A stretch of 61,530 nucleotides of DNA. It comes from Bradyrhizobium altum. GTDB taxonomy: Bacteria; Pseudomonadota; Alphaproteobacteria; Rhizobiales; Xanthobacteraceae. Under the pieces are notes generated by a model. It saw only the letters and a program-made list of their open reading frames with translations, was not told the DNA's origin and did not search any database. Below, piece by piece: positions 26,476-34,542 of this stretch (the stretch's first letter is position 1; every line of letters starts with the position of its first letter). A program made the translations under genes and the position numbers. The stretch spans positions 1 to 61,530 of the forward strand of contig NZ_JACMYP010000019.1 in NCBI RefSeq assembly GCF_020889705.1, written 5' to 3'.

Positions 26476-28685
26476 GTGATCGTGGAATGAGCAAGGACGT
26501 GCGTCCAAAACTCTTCTCGTCATGGCCGGGCTTGACCCGGCCGTCCAGGGATGCGTCCGCTGGCAAGAAAGACGTGGATGCCCGGGTCGAGCCCGGGCAT
26601 GACACGCGTAGCGGGCGGTTGGTGCTTCGCATCGCCGGCGCTGTTGCGATCGTGCTCGTCATGGTTGCTGCGGCCTTCGCCGCCTGGGTCGCCTCGCTCG
26701 GGCCGCTACCGCTTGCGCAGGCGCAGCAGGTCTCGACCACGGTCATCGACCGAAACGGAAAACTGTTGCGCGCCTATGCGATGGCGGATGGGCGCTGGCG
26801 GCTACCGGTGGACGCCAAGGCATCGGTCGATCCCACCTATCTGAAGCTGTTGTTCGCCTATGAGGACAAGCGCTTCTACGCGCACCACGGCATCGATCCG
26901 CTGGCGCTGTCGCGCGCCGGATTCCAGATGCTCACAAGCGGCCATATCGTCTCGGGCGGTTCGACGATCACGATGCAACTGGCGCGGCTGATCGAGCCGC
27001 GGCACCAGCGCTCGGTCTACGCCAAGCTGCGGCAGATGGTGCGGGCGGTTGAACTGGAGCGGCAGCTTTCGAAAGACCAGATCCTCGATCTCTATCTCGC
27101 GCTGGCGCCGTTCGGCGGCAATCTCGAGGGCGTGCGCGCCGCCTCGATTGCCTATTTCGGCAAGGAGCCGAAGCGGCTCTCGCTTGCGGAGGCCGCGCTG
27201 CTGGTGGCGCTGCCGCAATCGCCGGAGCGGCGGCGGCTCGATCGCTATCCCGAAGCCGCGCATGCTGCACGCGACCGCGTGCTCGACCGCATGGTCGAGG
27301 ACGGCGTGGTGGCGAAGGAGGACGCCGCGCAGGCCCGGGCCACGCCAGTGCCGAAGCTGCGCAAGCAGATCCCGATCCTGGCGCCGCATTCGTCCGATCA
27401 GGCGATCGCGACGATGAAGGATGCGCGCGTCATCAAGCTGACGTTGGACGCCACGCTGCAACGGAACCTGGAGGCGCTGGCGCGCGATCGCGCCATCGCG
27501 CAGGGATCTGACGTCTCGGTTGCGATCGTCGTCGTCGACAATGAGACGGGCGACGTGCTCGCGCGCGTCGGCTCCGCGGATTATTTCGACGAGCGGCGGG
27601 CCGGGCAGGTCGACATGACGCGCGCGGTGCGCTCGCCGGGTTCGACGCTGAAGCCGTTCATCTATGGCCTCGCCTTCGAGGACGGCTTTGTCCATCCCGA
27701 CAGCCTGATCGAGGATCGGCCGATCCGGTTCGGCTCCTATGCGCCGGAAAACTTCGACATGACGTTCCAGGGCACGGTGCCGATCCGCAAGGCGCTGCAA
27801 TTGTCGCTGAACGTGCCGGCGATCGCGCTGCTCGACCGCGTCGGCGCGAGCCGGCTGTCGTCGCGGCTGAAGCAGGCCGGCACCAACCTCGTGCTGCCGA
27901 AGGACGAGGCACCGGGCCTTGCGATGGGCCTCGGCGGCGTCGGCATCACGTTGCAGGATCTCGCCCAGCTCTATTCCGGTCTGGCGCGGCTCGGTGCGAC
28001 CAAGCCGCTGCGCGAGATCGTGCAGGCGAATGACGGCCGCGACACGATGCGGCTGATGGATCAGGCCGCGGCCTGGCAGGTCGGCAATGTCCTGCTCGGC
28101 ACGCCGCCGCCGGAGAACGGCGTGCACAACCGGATCGCGTTCAAGACCGGCACCAGCTACGGCTATCGCGATGCCTGGTCGGTCGGCTTCGACGGCCGGA
28201 TCACGATCGGCGTCTGGGTCGGCCGTCCGGATGGCGCGCCGGTGCCGGGCCTGGTTGGGCGCACGGCGGCGGCGCCAATCCTGTTCGATGCCTTTGCACG
28301 CACCGGGAAGATCCCGGCGGCGTTGCCGAAGCCGCCGCGGGGCGTGCTGGTCGCCTCCAACGCGAAACTGCCGCCGCCGCTGCGCCGGTTCCGGCCGCTC
28401 GGCGAACTGGTTCGCAGCGGCAACGACCAGGCGCCACATATCCAGTTTCCGCTGAACGGTTCACGCATCGACGTCAATCAATCCGAGGGCGGCAGCCATG
28501 CGGCGATGCCGGTCAAGGTCGCCGGCGGGGTACTGCCGCTGACGGTACTCGTGAACGGTGTCTCAGCCGGGGACATCGACAGCCGGCGGCAGCGCCTGAT
28601 CGACCCGCCCGGGCCGGGCTTCGCGCGGCTGACCGTCATCGACGCCACTGGAGCAGCGGATACCGTTGTGATCCGCGTGCAATGA
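26472..28685 (+). CDS. pbpC: Penicillin-binding protein 1C
   Basis: Bifunctional peptidoglycan synthase, 737 residues. A transmembrane helix (about residues 54-75) precedes the GT51 domain with the catalytic Glu131 in YEDKRFYAHHG and the motif GGSTITMQLARL. The transpeptidase domain has the SxxK motif S391-TLK, SxN at S445-LN and KTG at 558-560. A C-terminal BiPBP_C domain follows. The pairing with the overlapping upstream macroglobulin gene is the known pbpC-A2M arrangement. Residues 16-46, before the membrane helix, are encoded by a palindromic dispersed repeat, so this cytoplasmic tail is an insertion. Confidence 0.94.
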   Translation: MSDRGMSKDVRPKLFSSWPGLTRPSRDASAGKKDVDARVEPGHDTRSGRLVLRIAGAVAIVLVMVAAAFAAWVASLGPLPLAQAQQVSTTVIDRNGKLLRAYAMADGRWRLPVDAKASVDPTYLKLLFAYEDKRFYAHHGIDPLALSRAGFQMLTSGHIVSGGSTITMQLARLIEPRHQRSVYAKLRQMVRAVELERQLSKDQILDLYLALAPFGGNLEGVRAASIAYFGKEPKRLSLAEAALLVALPQSPERRRLDRYPEAAHAARDRVLDRMVEDGVVAKEDAAQARATPVPKLRKQIPILAPHSSDQAIATMKDARVIKLTLDATLQRNLEALARDRAIAQGSDVSVAIVVVDNETGDVLARVGSADYFDERRAGQVDMTRAVRSPGSTLKPFIYGLAFEDGFVHPDSLIEDRPIRFGSYAPENFDMTFQGTVPIRKALQLSLNVPAIALLDRVGASRLSSRLKQAGTNLVLPKDEAPGLAMGLGGVGITLQDLAQLYSGLARLGATKPLREIVQANDGRDTMRLMDQAAAWQVGNVLLGTPPPENGVHNRIAFKTGTSYGYRDAWSVGFDGRITIGVWVGRPDGAPVPGLVGRTAAAPILFDAFARTGKIPAALPKPPRGVLVASNAKLPPPLRRFRPLGELVRSGNDQAPHIQFPLNGSRIDVNQSEGGSHAAMPVKVAGGVLPLTVLVNGVSAGDIDSRRQRLIDPPGPGFARLTVIDATGAADTVVIRVQ
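26518..26607. repeat. Palindromic dispersed repeat inside the pbpC reading frame
   Basis: Arm one starts CGTCATGGCCGGGCTTGACC and runs to 26547. Arm two, 26576-26603, is its inverted counterpart (starts TGGATGCCCGGGTCGAGCCC) with about 24 of 28 positions matching. This sequence is a known type of intergenic repeat in Bradyrhizobium and relatives, here translated as SSWPGLTRPS and then VDARVEPGHD. Confidence 0.9.
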
Positions 28686-28827
28686 TCGCGCGGGAAAGCG
28701 GAACAGCACGGTTGTTTGCGCTGCGGTTTCATCGTATGCGAAACCCATGGTGGATAGCCTCCAACCCCGGCGCTTCGGAGCAGGGCAACAGTCTGTAAAA
28801 CCTGCGCATTCGAGCCGCAGGCTGTTC

Positions 28828-30492
28828 ATGGCGTTCGAGTTCGCGACGGCCAGCCAATGGCGTTCGATCCTGTTCCTGACGCTGACCTGCCTGGTGCTGT
28901 TCCTGCCGGGCTTCTTCACCATCCCGCCGATCGACCGCGATGAGGTTCGCTTTGCCCAGGCCACCAAGCAGATGGTCGAGAGCGGCGACTTCGTCGATAT
29001 CCGCTTCCAGGACGACGTCCGCTACAAGAAACCGGTCGGCATCTACTGGATGCAGGCGGCGGCGCTGAAGACGATCTCCGCGCTCGGGGTGCCGCGCGCC
29101 CAGGTCCGCATCTGGGTGTACCGCCTGCCGTCCCTGATCGGCGCCATCGGCGCCGTTTTGCTGACCTATTGGACAGCGCTTGCCTTCGTGACGCGACAGG
29201 GCGCGGTGCTGGCTGCCTTGATGATGGCAAGTTGCGTGCTACTAGGGGTCGAAGCGCGGCTCGCCAAGACCGACGCCATGCTGCTGCTGACGGTCACCGC
29301 GGCGATGGGCGCGATGGCGCGGGTGTATCTGTCTTGGCAACGCGGCGAGGATCCGGCGCATCCATCATGGGCGCCGCCTGCGATCTTCTGGACGGCGCTG
29401 GCGGTCGGCATCCTGCTCAAGGGCCCGCTGATCCTGATGTTCGTCGGCCTTGCCATGGCCGGGCTTGCGATCCTCGATCGATCGGCGGCCTGGTTCTGGC
29501 GCATGCGCCCGGTCTGGGGCCTGATGTGGACCCTGGTGCTGGTGCTGCCGTGGTTCGTGCTGATCTTCCTGCGCGCCGGCGAAACCTTCTTTGCCGACTC
29601 CGTCGGCGGCGACATGCTGAGCAAGCTCGGCGCACAAGAATCCCATGGTGCGCCCCCCGGGCTCTATCTACTGTTGTTCTGGATCACGTTCTGGCCCGGC
29701 GCGCCGCTCGCCGGCATGGCGGCGCCGGCTGTCTGGCGCGCGCGGCGCGAGCCGGGTGCCCAGTTTCTGCTGGCCTGGTTGATCCCGTCCTGGATCGTGT
29801 TCGAGGCGGTGCTGACCAAGCTGCCGCACTACGTGCTGCCACTCTATCCGGCGATCGCAATCCTGACCGTCGGCGCGTTGGAGCGGCGTGTGCTGTCGCG
29901 TTCCCCTTGGCTGTTGCGCGGCGCTGCCTGGTGGTTCGCTATCCCCGCGTTCGGCGCCGTGCTGGTGATCGTCGGCGCCATCAAGGCGATTCATCAGCCG
30001 GTGTTTCCGGCCTGGCCGTTGTTCGCGGTGGGGATGGTGTTCGGCCTGATCGCCTGGTGGATGTTCGAGGACAGCCGCGCCGAGCGCTCGCTGCTCAATG
30101 CGGTGATCGCTGCGGCGCTGATGGCGGGCGCCACCTATGGCGTGGTGCTGCCGCGGCTCACCACCGTGTTTCCGAGCCAGGAGGTCGCACGCGCGCTGCG
30201 CAACGTGACCTGCGTCGGCCCGAGGGCGGCTGCTGCCGGCTTCCACGAGCCTAGCCTCGTGTTCATGACCGATACGTCGACGCTGCTCACCGACGGATCG
30301 GGCGCCGCGGATTTCCTGGGGCAGGGCTCCTGCCGCTTCGCGCTGGTCGAACAGCGCTCGGAGCGCGCCTTCGTGCAGCGCGCCGAAGCGATCGGCCTGC
30401 GCTACAACGCGCCGGTGCGGATCGACGGCTACAACATCTCGCAGGGCAAGGCCGTTTCGATCGCGATCTTCCGTTCCGAAGGGACGGAGTGA
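28828..30492 (+). CDS. GT39/ArnT-like polyprenyl-phosphate sugar transferase
   Basis: Integral membrane glycosyltransferase of the ArnT/PMT group, 554 residues from ATG 28828 (AGG seven bases upstream; ATG 28747 is in frame). The family signature is in the first periplasmic loop: PPIDRDEVRFAQATKQMVES, with the catalytic Asp-Glu. KKPVGIYWMQAAALK and LTKLPHYVLPLYPAIAI follow. About eleven to twelve membrane helices are seen. Such enzymes move a sugar from a polyprenyl phosphate to lipid A, core or protein on the periplasmic side. Downstream PAP2, GT2 and LAB_N genes support a lipid A/LPS role. Confidence 0.87.
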   Translation: MAFEFATASQWRSILFLTLTCLVLFLPGFFTIPPIDRDEVRFAQATKQMVESGDFVDIRFQDDVRYKKPVGIYWMQAAALKTISALGVPRAQVRIWVYRLPSLIGAIGAVLLTYWTALAFVTRQGAVLAALMMASCVLLGVEARLAKTDAMLLLTVTAAMGAMARVYLSWQRGEDPAHPSWAPPAIFWTALAVGILLKGPLILMFVGLAMAGLAILDRSAAWFWRMRPVWGLMWTLVLVLPWFVLIFLRAGETFFADSVGGDMLSKLGAQESHGAPPGLYLLLFWITFWPGAPLAGMAAPAVWRARREPGAQFLLAWLIPSWIVFEAVLTKLPHYVLPLYPAIAILTVGALERRVLSRSPWLLRGAAWWFAIPAFGAVLVIVGAIKAIHQPVFPAWPLFAVGMVFGLIAWWMFEDSRAERSLLNAVIAAALMAGATYGVVLPRLTTVFPSQEVARALRNVTCVGPRAAAAGFHEPSLVFMTDTSTLLTDGSGAADFLGQGSCRFALVEQRSERAFVQRAEAIGLRYNAPVRIDGYNISQGKAVSIAIFRSEGTE

Positions 30493-30493
30493 C

Positions 30494-31339
30494 ATGGCGG
30501 CGCCGCCAGCCACCGCGGAATCCGCCAACTATTTCGGACGATTGCTGACGCTGGTCTGGCTATCCTTTGCCCAGCTCGTGCGTGCTCCGTCGCATTCTCG
30601 CCGGTCCGAGGCGGCGCGACGCTCCGCGCGCCATGGACTCCTGCTGGTCGTCGGCGTTGGCGCCGTGATCATCACGCTGATGTATGCGGTCGATGTCGCC
30701 GAGATCAGCCTGATGCCGCCACGCGGCACGCCGGGTCTCTGGTGGGTGAAGACGCTCACCGATTTCGGCAAGGACGAGTATGTGCTGTGCGCGCTTGGCC
30801 TGCTGCTGATTGCGGTTGCATTGGCGGCACCGGCGCTGCGCGGTGTGCCGCGCGCGACTTTGCTCGGCCTCGGAACGAGGCTGCAATACCTGTTCCTGTC
30901 GGTCATATTGTCGGTGGCGGTCGGTGAGCTGATCAAGTGGATCGTCGGCCGCGGACGACCGTTCGTTGGCGGCAAGGCCGACGCGTTCAACTTCCAGCAT
31001 TTCGCCGGCATCGAGGCCTATTCGAGCTTTCCGTCGGGACATTCGATCACCGCGTTTGCGCTGGCCTTCGCCGTGTCGGCGGTGTGGCCAGGCGCGCGGA
31101 TCGCGATGCTGGTCTATGCGCTGGTCATCGCTGCGACCCGGCTCGTGCTGCTTGCCCATCATCCGAGCGACGTGGTGGCCGGCGCGCTGGTTGGCGTGAT
31201 CGGCGCAATGGCCGTGCGCTACTGGTTCGCCGCCCGCCGCCTTGGTTTCGCCATTGATCGCGATGGCACGGTGTTGGCGGTGTCAGGACCGTCGGAAGAG
31301 CGCCTTAAAAGGGTTGCGAGGAACGCCTTCGCCCCATAA
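30494..31339 (+). CDS. PAP2-family membrane phosphatase
   Basis: 281 residues with several membrane helices and the three-part PAP2 active site: K148 to P156 (KWIVGRGRP), SFPSGHS at 178-184, and R216, H222 and D226 in RLVLLAHHPSD. Members dephosphorylate undecaprenyl pyrophosphate, phosphatidate or the 1-phosphate of lipid A (LpxE). It starts one base after the GT39 stop, in the same operon, so action on lipid A or on the polyprenyl carrier is likely. Confidence 0.9.
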   Translation: MAAPPATAESANYFGRLLTLVWLSFAQLVRAPSHSRRSEAARRSARHGLLLVVGVGAVIITLMYAVDVAEISLMPPRGTPGLWWVKTLTDFGKDEYVLCALGLLLIAVALAAPALRGVPRATLLGLGTRLQYLFLSVILSVAVGELIKWIVGRGRPFVGGKADAFNFQHFAGIEAYSSFPSGHSITAFALAFAVSAVWPGARIAMLVYALVIAATRLVLLAHHPSDVVAGALVGVIGAMAVRYWFAARRLGFAIDRDGTVLAVSGPSEERLKRVARNAFAP

Positions 31340-31352
31340 AAGCGGTCGCCCG

Positions 31353-32183
31353 ATGGCCGGATCGGGCGGGTTCCAGCCGCTGCCAACACCAACCACGAGT
31401 GCCGATTTGCCTGCTTCCGACCAGACGCCGGTCGCCGTTTCCATCGTCGTGCCTGTGCGCAACGAGGCGGACAATATAGCGCCGCTGATCGCCGAGATCG
31501 CGGCGGCGCTCGACGGCCGCTGGGCCTATGAGATCGTCTACGTCAATGACGGCTCGACCGACGCCACCGGCGAACGGCTGAGCGCGATCATGGCGCAGCG
31601 GTCCAATCTCCGGCAGCTCCGCCACACCGTCTCGTCGGGCCAGTCCGCCGCCGTGCGCAGCGGCGTGCGCGCCGCGCGCGGGGCGATCGTGGCGACGCTT
31701 GACGGGGACGGCCAGAACGATCCGGCCTTCCTGCCCAACCTGATCGCGGCGATCGAGAGCGGCAATGGCCGGGTTGGCCTCGCTGCGGGCCAGCGCGTCG
31801 GACGCAAGGACACCGGCTTCAAGAAGCTGCAGTCGCGGATCGCCAACGCCGTGCGCGGCATCATCCTGCGCGACGGCACCCGCGACACCGGGTGCGGCCT
31901 GAAGGCGTTTCCGCGCGAGGTGTTTCTGGCGATGCCCTATTTCGACGGGCTGCATCGCTTCCTTCCGGCGCTGGTCCGCCGCGAGGGGCTCGCGATCGCC
32001 TATGTCGATGTCGTCGACCGCCCGCGCCATTCCGGCGTGTCGAATTATGGATTCTTCGACCGGCTCTGGATCGGGATCATGGATCTCGGTGGCGTGTGGT
32101 GGCTGATCCGCCGCAAGAAGCCGACGCCGGTCGTCACTGAAGTGACAGGCACTGAAGTGCCTGATGTGACCGAGGTGAAGTGA
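31353..32183 (+). CDS. GT2 family polyprenyl-phosphate glycosyltransferase (ArnC/DPM1-like)
   Basis: 276 residues from ATG 31353. A Rossmann-like GT-A domain has VPVRNE (33-38), NDGSTDAT (65-72) and DGDGQND (117-123, the metal-binding Asp motif). No large C-terminal membrane pair as in GtrB is present, but a hydrophobic stretch LWIGIMDLGGVWWLI lies near the end. This class charges a polyprenyl phosphate with a sugar in the cytoplasm. The Thr/Val-rich tail is short. The stop overlaps the next start by one base (TGATG). Confidence 0.87.
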   Translation: MAGSGGFQPLPTPTTSADLPASDQTPVAVSIVVPVRNEADNIAPLIAEIAAALDGRWAYEIVYVNDGSTDATGERLSAIMAQRSNLRQLRHTVSSGQSAAVRSGVRAARGAIVATLDGDGQNDPAFLPNLIAAIESGNGRVGLAAGQRVGRKDTGFKKLQSRIANAVRGIILRDGTRDTGCGLKAFPREVFLAMPYFDGLHRFLPALVRREGLAIAYVDVVDRPRHSGVSNYGFFDRLWIGIMDLGGVWWLIRRKKPTPVVTEVTGTEVPDVTEVK

Positions 32184-32521
32184 TGCTGATTCAGTTCGGC
32201 CAGGCGCTCAGCGCCTATTTCTACGAAGTGTTCATCGCCAAGTTCGACTTCTGGCTGGCGTTCGGCCTGATCGCGCAATTGTTCTTCACCGCGCGCTTCC
32301 TGGTGCAGTGGATTTCCAGCGAGCGCGCCGGCCAGAGCGTGGTGCCGATAGCGTTCTGGTTCTTCTCGATGGGCGGCGGTTTGATGACGCTGATCTACGG
32401 GTTCGCCAAACGCGAGCCTGTCATCATCATCGGGCAGGGCCTCGCGACGCTGATCTACATCCGTAACATCATGCTGATCGTGAAGAACCGCGCCAAGGCG
32501 TCGAAGACGCTCGACAGCTGA
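32183..32521 (+). CDS. LAB_N domain membrane protein (lipid-A-disaccharide synthase N-terminal-like)
   Basis: 112 residues with three helices: FDFWLAFGLIAQLFFTARFL, SVVPIAFWFFSMGGGLMTLI and VIIIGQGLATLIYIRNIMLI. This is the LAB_N domain family, named from a fusion with LpxB but usually found alone next to ArnC-type GT2 genes. It may help flip or organise the polyprenyl-sugar. It is the last gene of the four-gene unit. Confidence 0.88.
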   Translation: MLIQFGQALSAYFYEVFIAKFDFWLAFGLIAQLFFTARFLVQWISSERAGQSVVPIAFWFFSMGGGLMTLIYGFAKREPVIIIGQGLATLIYIRNIMLIVKNRAKASKTLDS

Positions 32522-32719
32522 TCGTCGTGGTCGTCAGTGCGACGAGCGGTATGCGGGGCCTCCTCGACAAACTCGATGGAGTCCAGCACCGGGCGCCGCT
32601 CGACATTGTGATCGAAACAAAACGACGGTCAAACAATCGCCCCAAGGCGTATGGCATCTACGCTTCGTCGTGGGCGTGGCTGCACCCCGAAACCATGCGC
32701 CAAGGGATGAGGGGCGTTG

Positions 32720-34524
32720 ATGACCGGCCGTGGCGAACCGACCAGAGCGCGTGGTTATCCATCGAGCGTCCGTGATGTCCCGATGCTTGACGAGCCGCCG
32801 CTGACCGGCGAGCGCGGCCTGCCGGACCGGCGTGCAGTCAGTATCCGCTGGATGGCCGGGACGATTCTGATCGCGACCGCGGCCGTCGCGCTCCTTGGTG
32901 GCGCGCTGCGCGGTGCATTCGGCTATCGCACGCGATTCGCAGCATCGCCGGTCGTTTCACTTCCGCGCTTCACCGGGCAAGTGGTTGACGAGGCGCGGCG
33001 CGGCGATCGTCTGGATCGGAGACCAGGCTCGCAAGGCCGTCCCTCGGCGCTCAAGATCGAGCAGCTGAGCGATGCCGGCTCGGTCCGTCGATTTACCCGT
33101 GTGTCAGCGCGGCTCGCGGAGATCGATCCCGAACCACAACAGGACCATCGTCGCGAAGCACCGGCAGACGGCAAGGACGAGCAGCGAGCGGACGCGCAAC
33201 CGCTGTCGGAGTTACCAGCCATCATACGGGCGGGTCCATCGCGCCGCGGGCTGCCGGGCCGCACCAGCTCCTATGCTGACGGTGAAGATGTGCCGCAGCC
33301 GCATTCTCCGATCGGGGAGGCTGTCAACGTAACCAACCTTCCGAAGTCGCCTTCCTCGTCGCGTCACCATCGACATGTCGTTATCGCGAGGAGCGGTGAC
33401 ACGCTGTCCGCCATTCTGCGGGCGTTGGCCGCGGCTGCGGAGGACGCACCGTCGATCCTTGCCGCTTTCCCGACGCCTGGCAGTCGAGAGACGCTGTCTG
33501 GTGGCGAGAAGATCACGATCATCGAACAAGACGGAGACCCCGGGGCGCCGCGCGGCCATGTCGCGAAAGTGTCGATCGAACGGCCAGACTCAGGAGTGTC
33601 CGCTGTCGGTCGCACCGATAGCGGACAGTACCAGGCGATCGTGCCGGAACAGCCGGATGTCGTCGTGTCGAACGGGAAATTGTTGCGTCAGTCGATCGAC
33701 ACCCACTCCGTCCCCGGCGAGACGCTACGTGACGGACTTAACGCGCTTGCACGCTCCAATCATGTCGACGAGGGGATCGTTGCAGAACTGATGCGGCTTT
33801 GCGGCCGCGATTTCGATCTCGACGAGCCTCTCGGCGACGCCGACGTCGCCAACATCATCTATGCTCCCAACGAAATTGGCCAGCCGGAGCTGGTCTTCAT
33901 CGACTTGACGGCCGGCGGGCAGGCGCGCCGCTACTATCGGTTCACGGCCCCGGACGACGGCAGCTCCGACTTCTACGATGAAGATGGTCAGTCCATCACC
34001 AAATTCCTGTTGCGCAAGCCGGTGGTCAGCGGCCGCCTCGGCGACGGCTTTGGTTGGCGCATCCATCCGATCCTCGGCGACCGCCGCTTCCATGAGGGTG
34101 TCGATTTTGCCGCGCCCTATGGTTCGCCGATTGCGGCCGCGGCGCCGGCGTCGTCGAGACCGAAGGCTATGAGCACGGCTACGGGAAATTTATCCGCGTG
34201 CGGCACGATCGCGGCTATGAGACGACCTACGCCCACGTCGCGAATTTCCCGCCCGGGCTGAAGATCGGAGACCGTGTTCGTCAGGGCGAGACGATTGCCT
34301 ATGTCGGATCGACCGGGCTCTCGACCGGACCGCATCTCTATTACGAGGTGCGGATCAACCGCCATAACGTCGATCCGCTGCGGATGAAATTGTCAGGCGG
34401 CCGGCTGCTGCAAGGCGATCTCCTAGGGGCCTTCGATCGCCAGCGGGACAGCATCGACCAACTCGCGGCGGCCTCCGCGTTTCCGCAGCGGCCGCCTGGC
34501 TCCGAACACCGGCCGCCTACGTAG
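32720..34524 (+). pseudogene. M23 family peptidase with LysM/OapA-like region, frameshifted
   Basis: Cell-wall endopeptidase-type protein. One inner-membrane helix (ILIATAAVALLGGAL, about residues 48-62), a disordered stretch, an OapA/LysM-like region (VIARSGDTLSAIL) and a C-terminal M23 domain (FGWRIHPILGDRRFHEGVD) are seen. After YGSPIAAA the frame breaks and continues one frame off (VRHDRGYETTYAHVANFPPG and onwards) to 34524. One missing G near 34141 explains it; restored, the protein would have about 601 residues. The second zinc motif reads GPHLYYEV, with Tyr where many members have His. ATG 32720 has GAGGGG six bases upstream. It is a pseudogene or a sequencing error. Confidence 0.85.
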
Positions 34525-34542
34525 TCTTGGAAGTAAGTTTGA

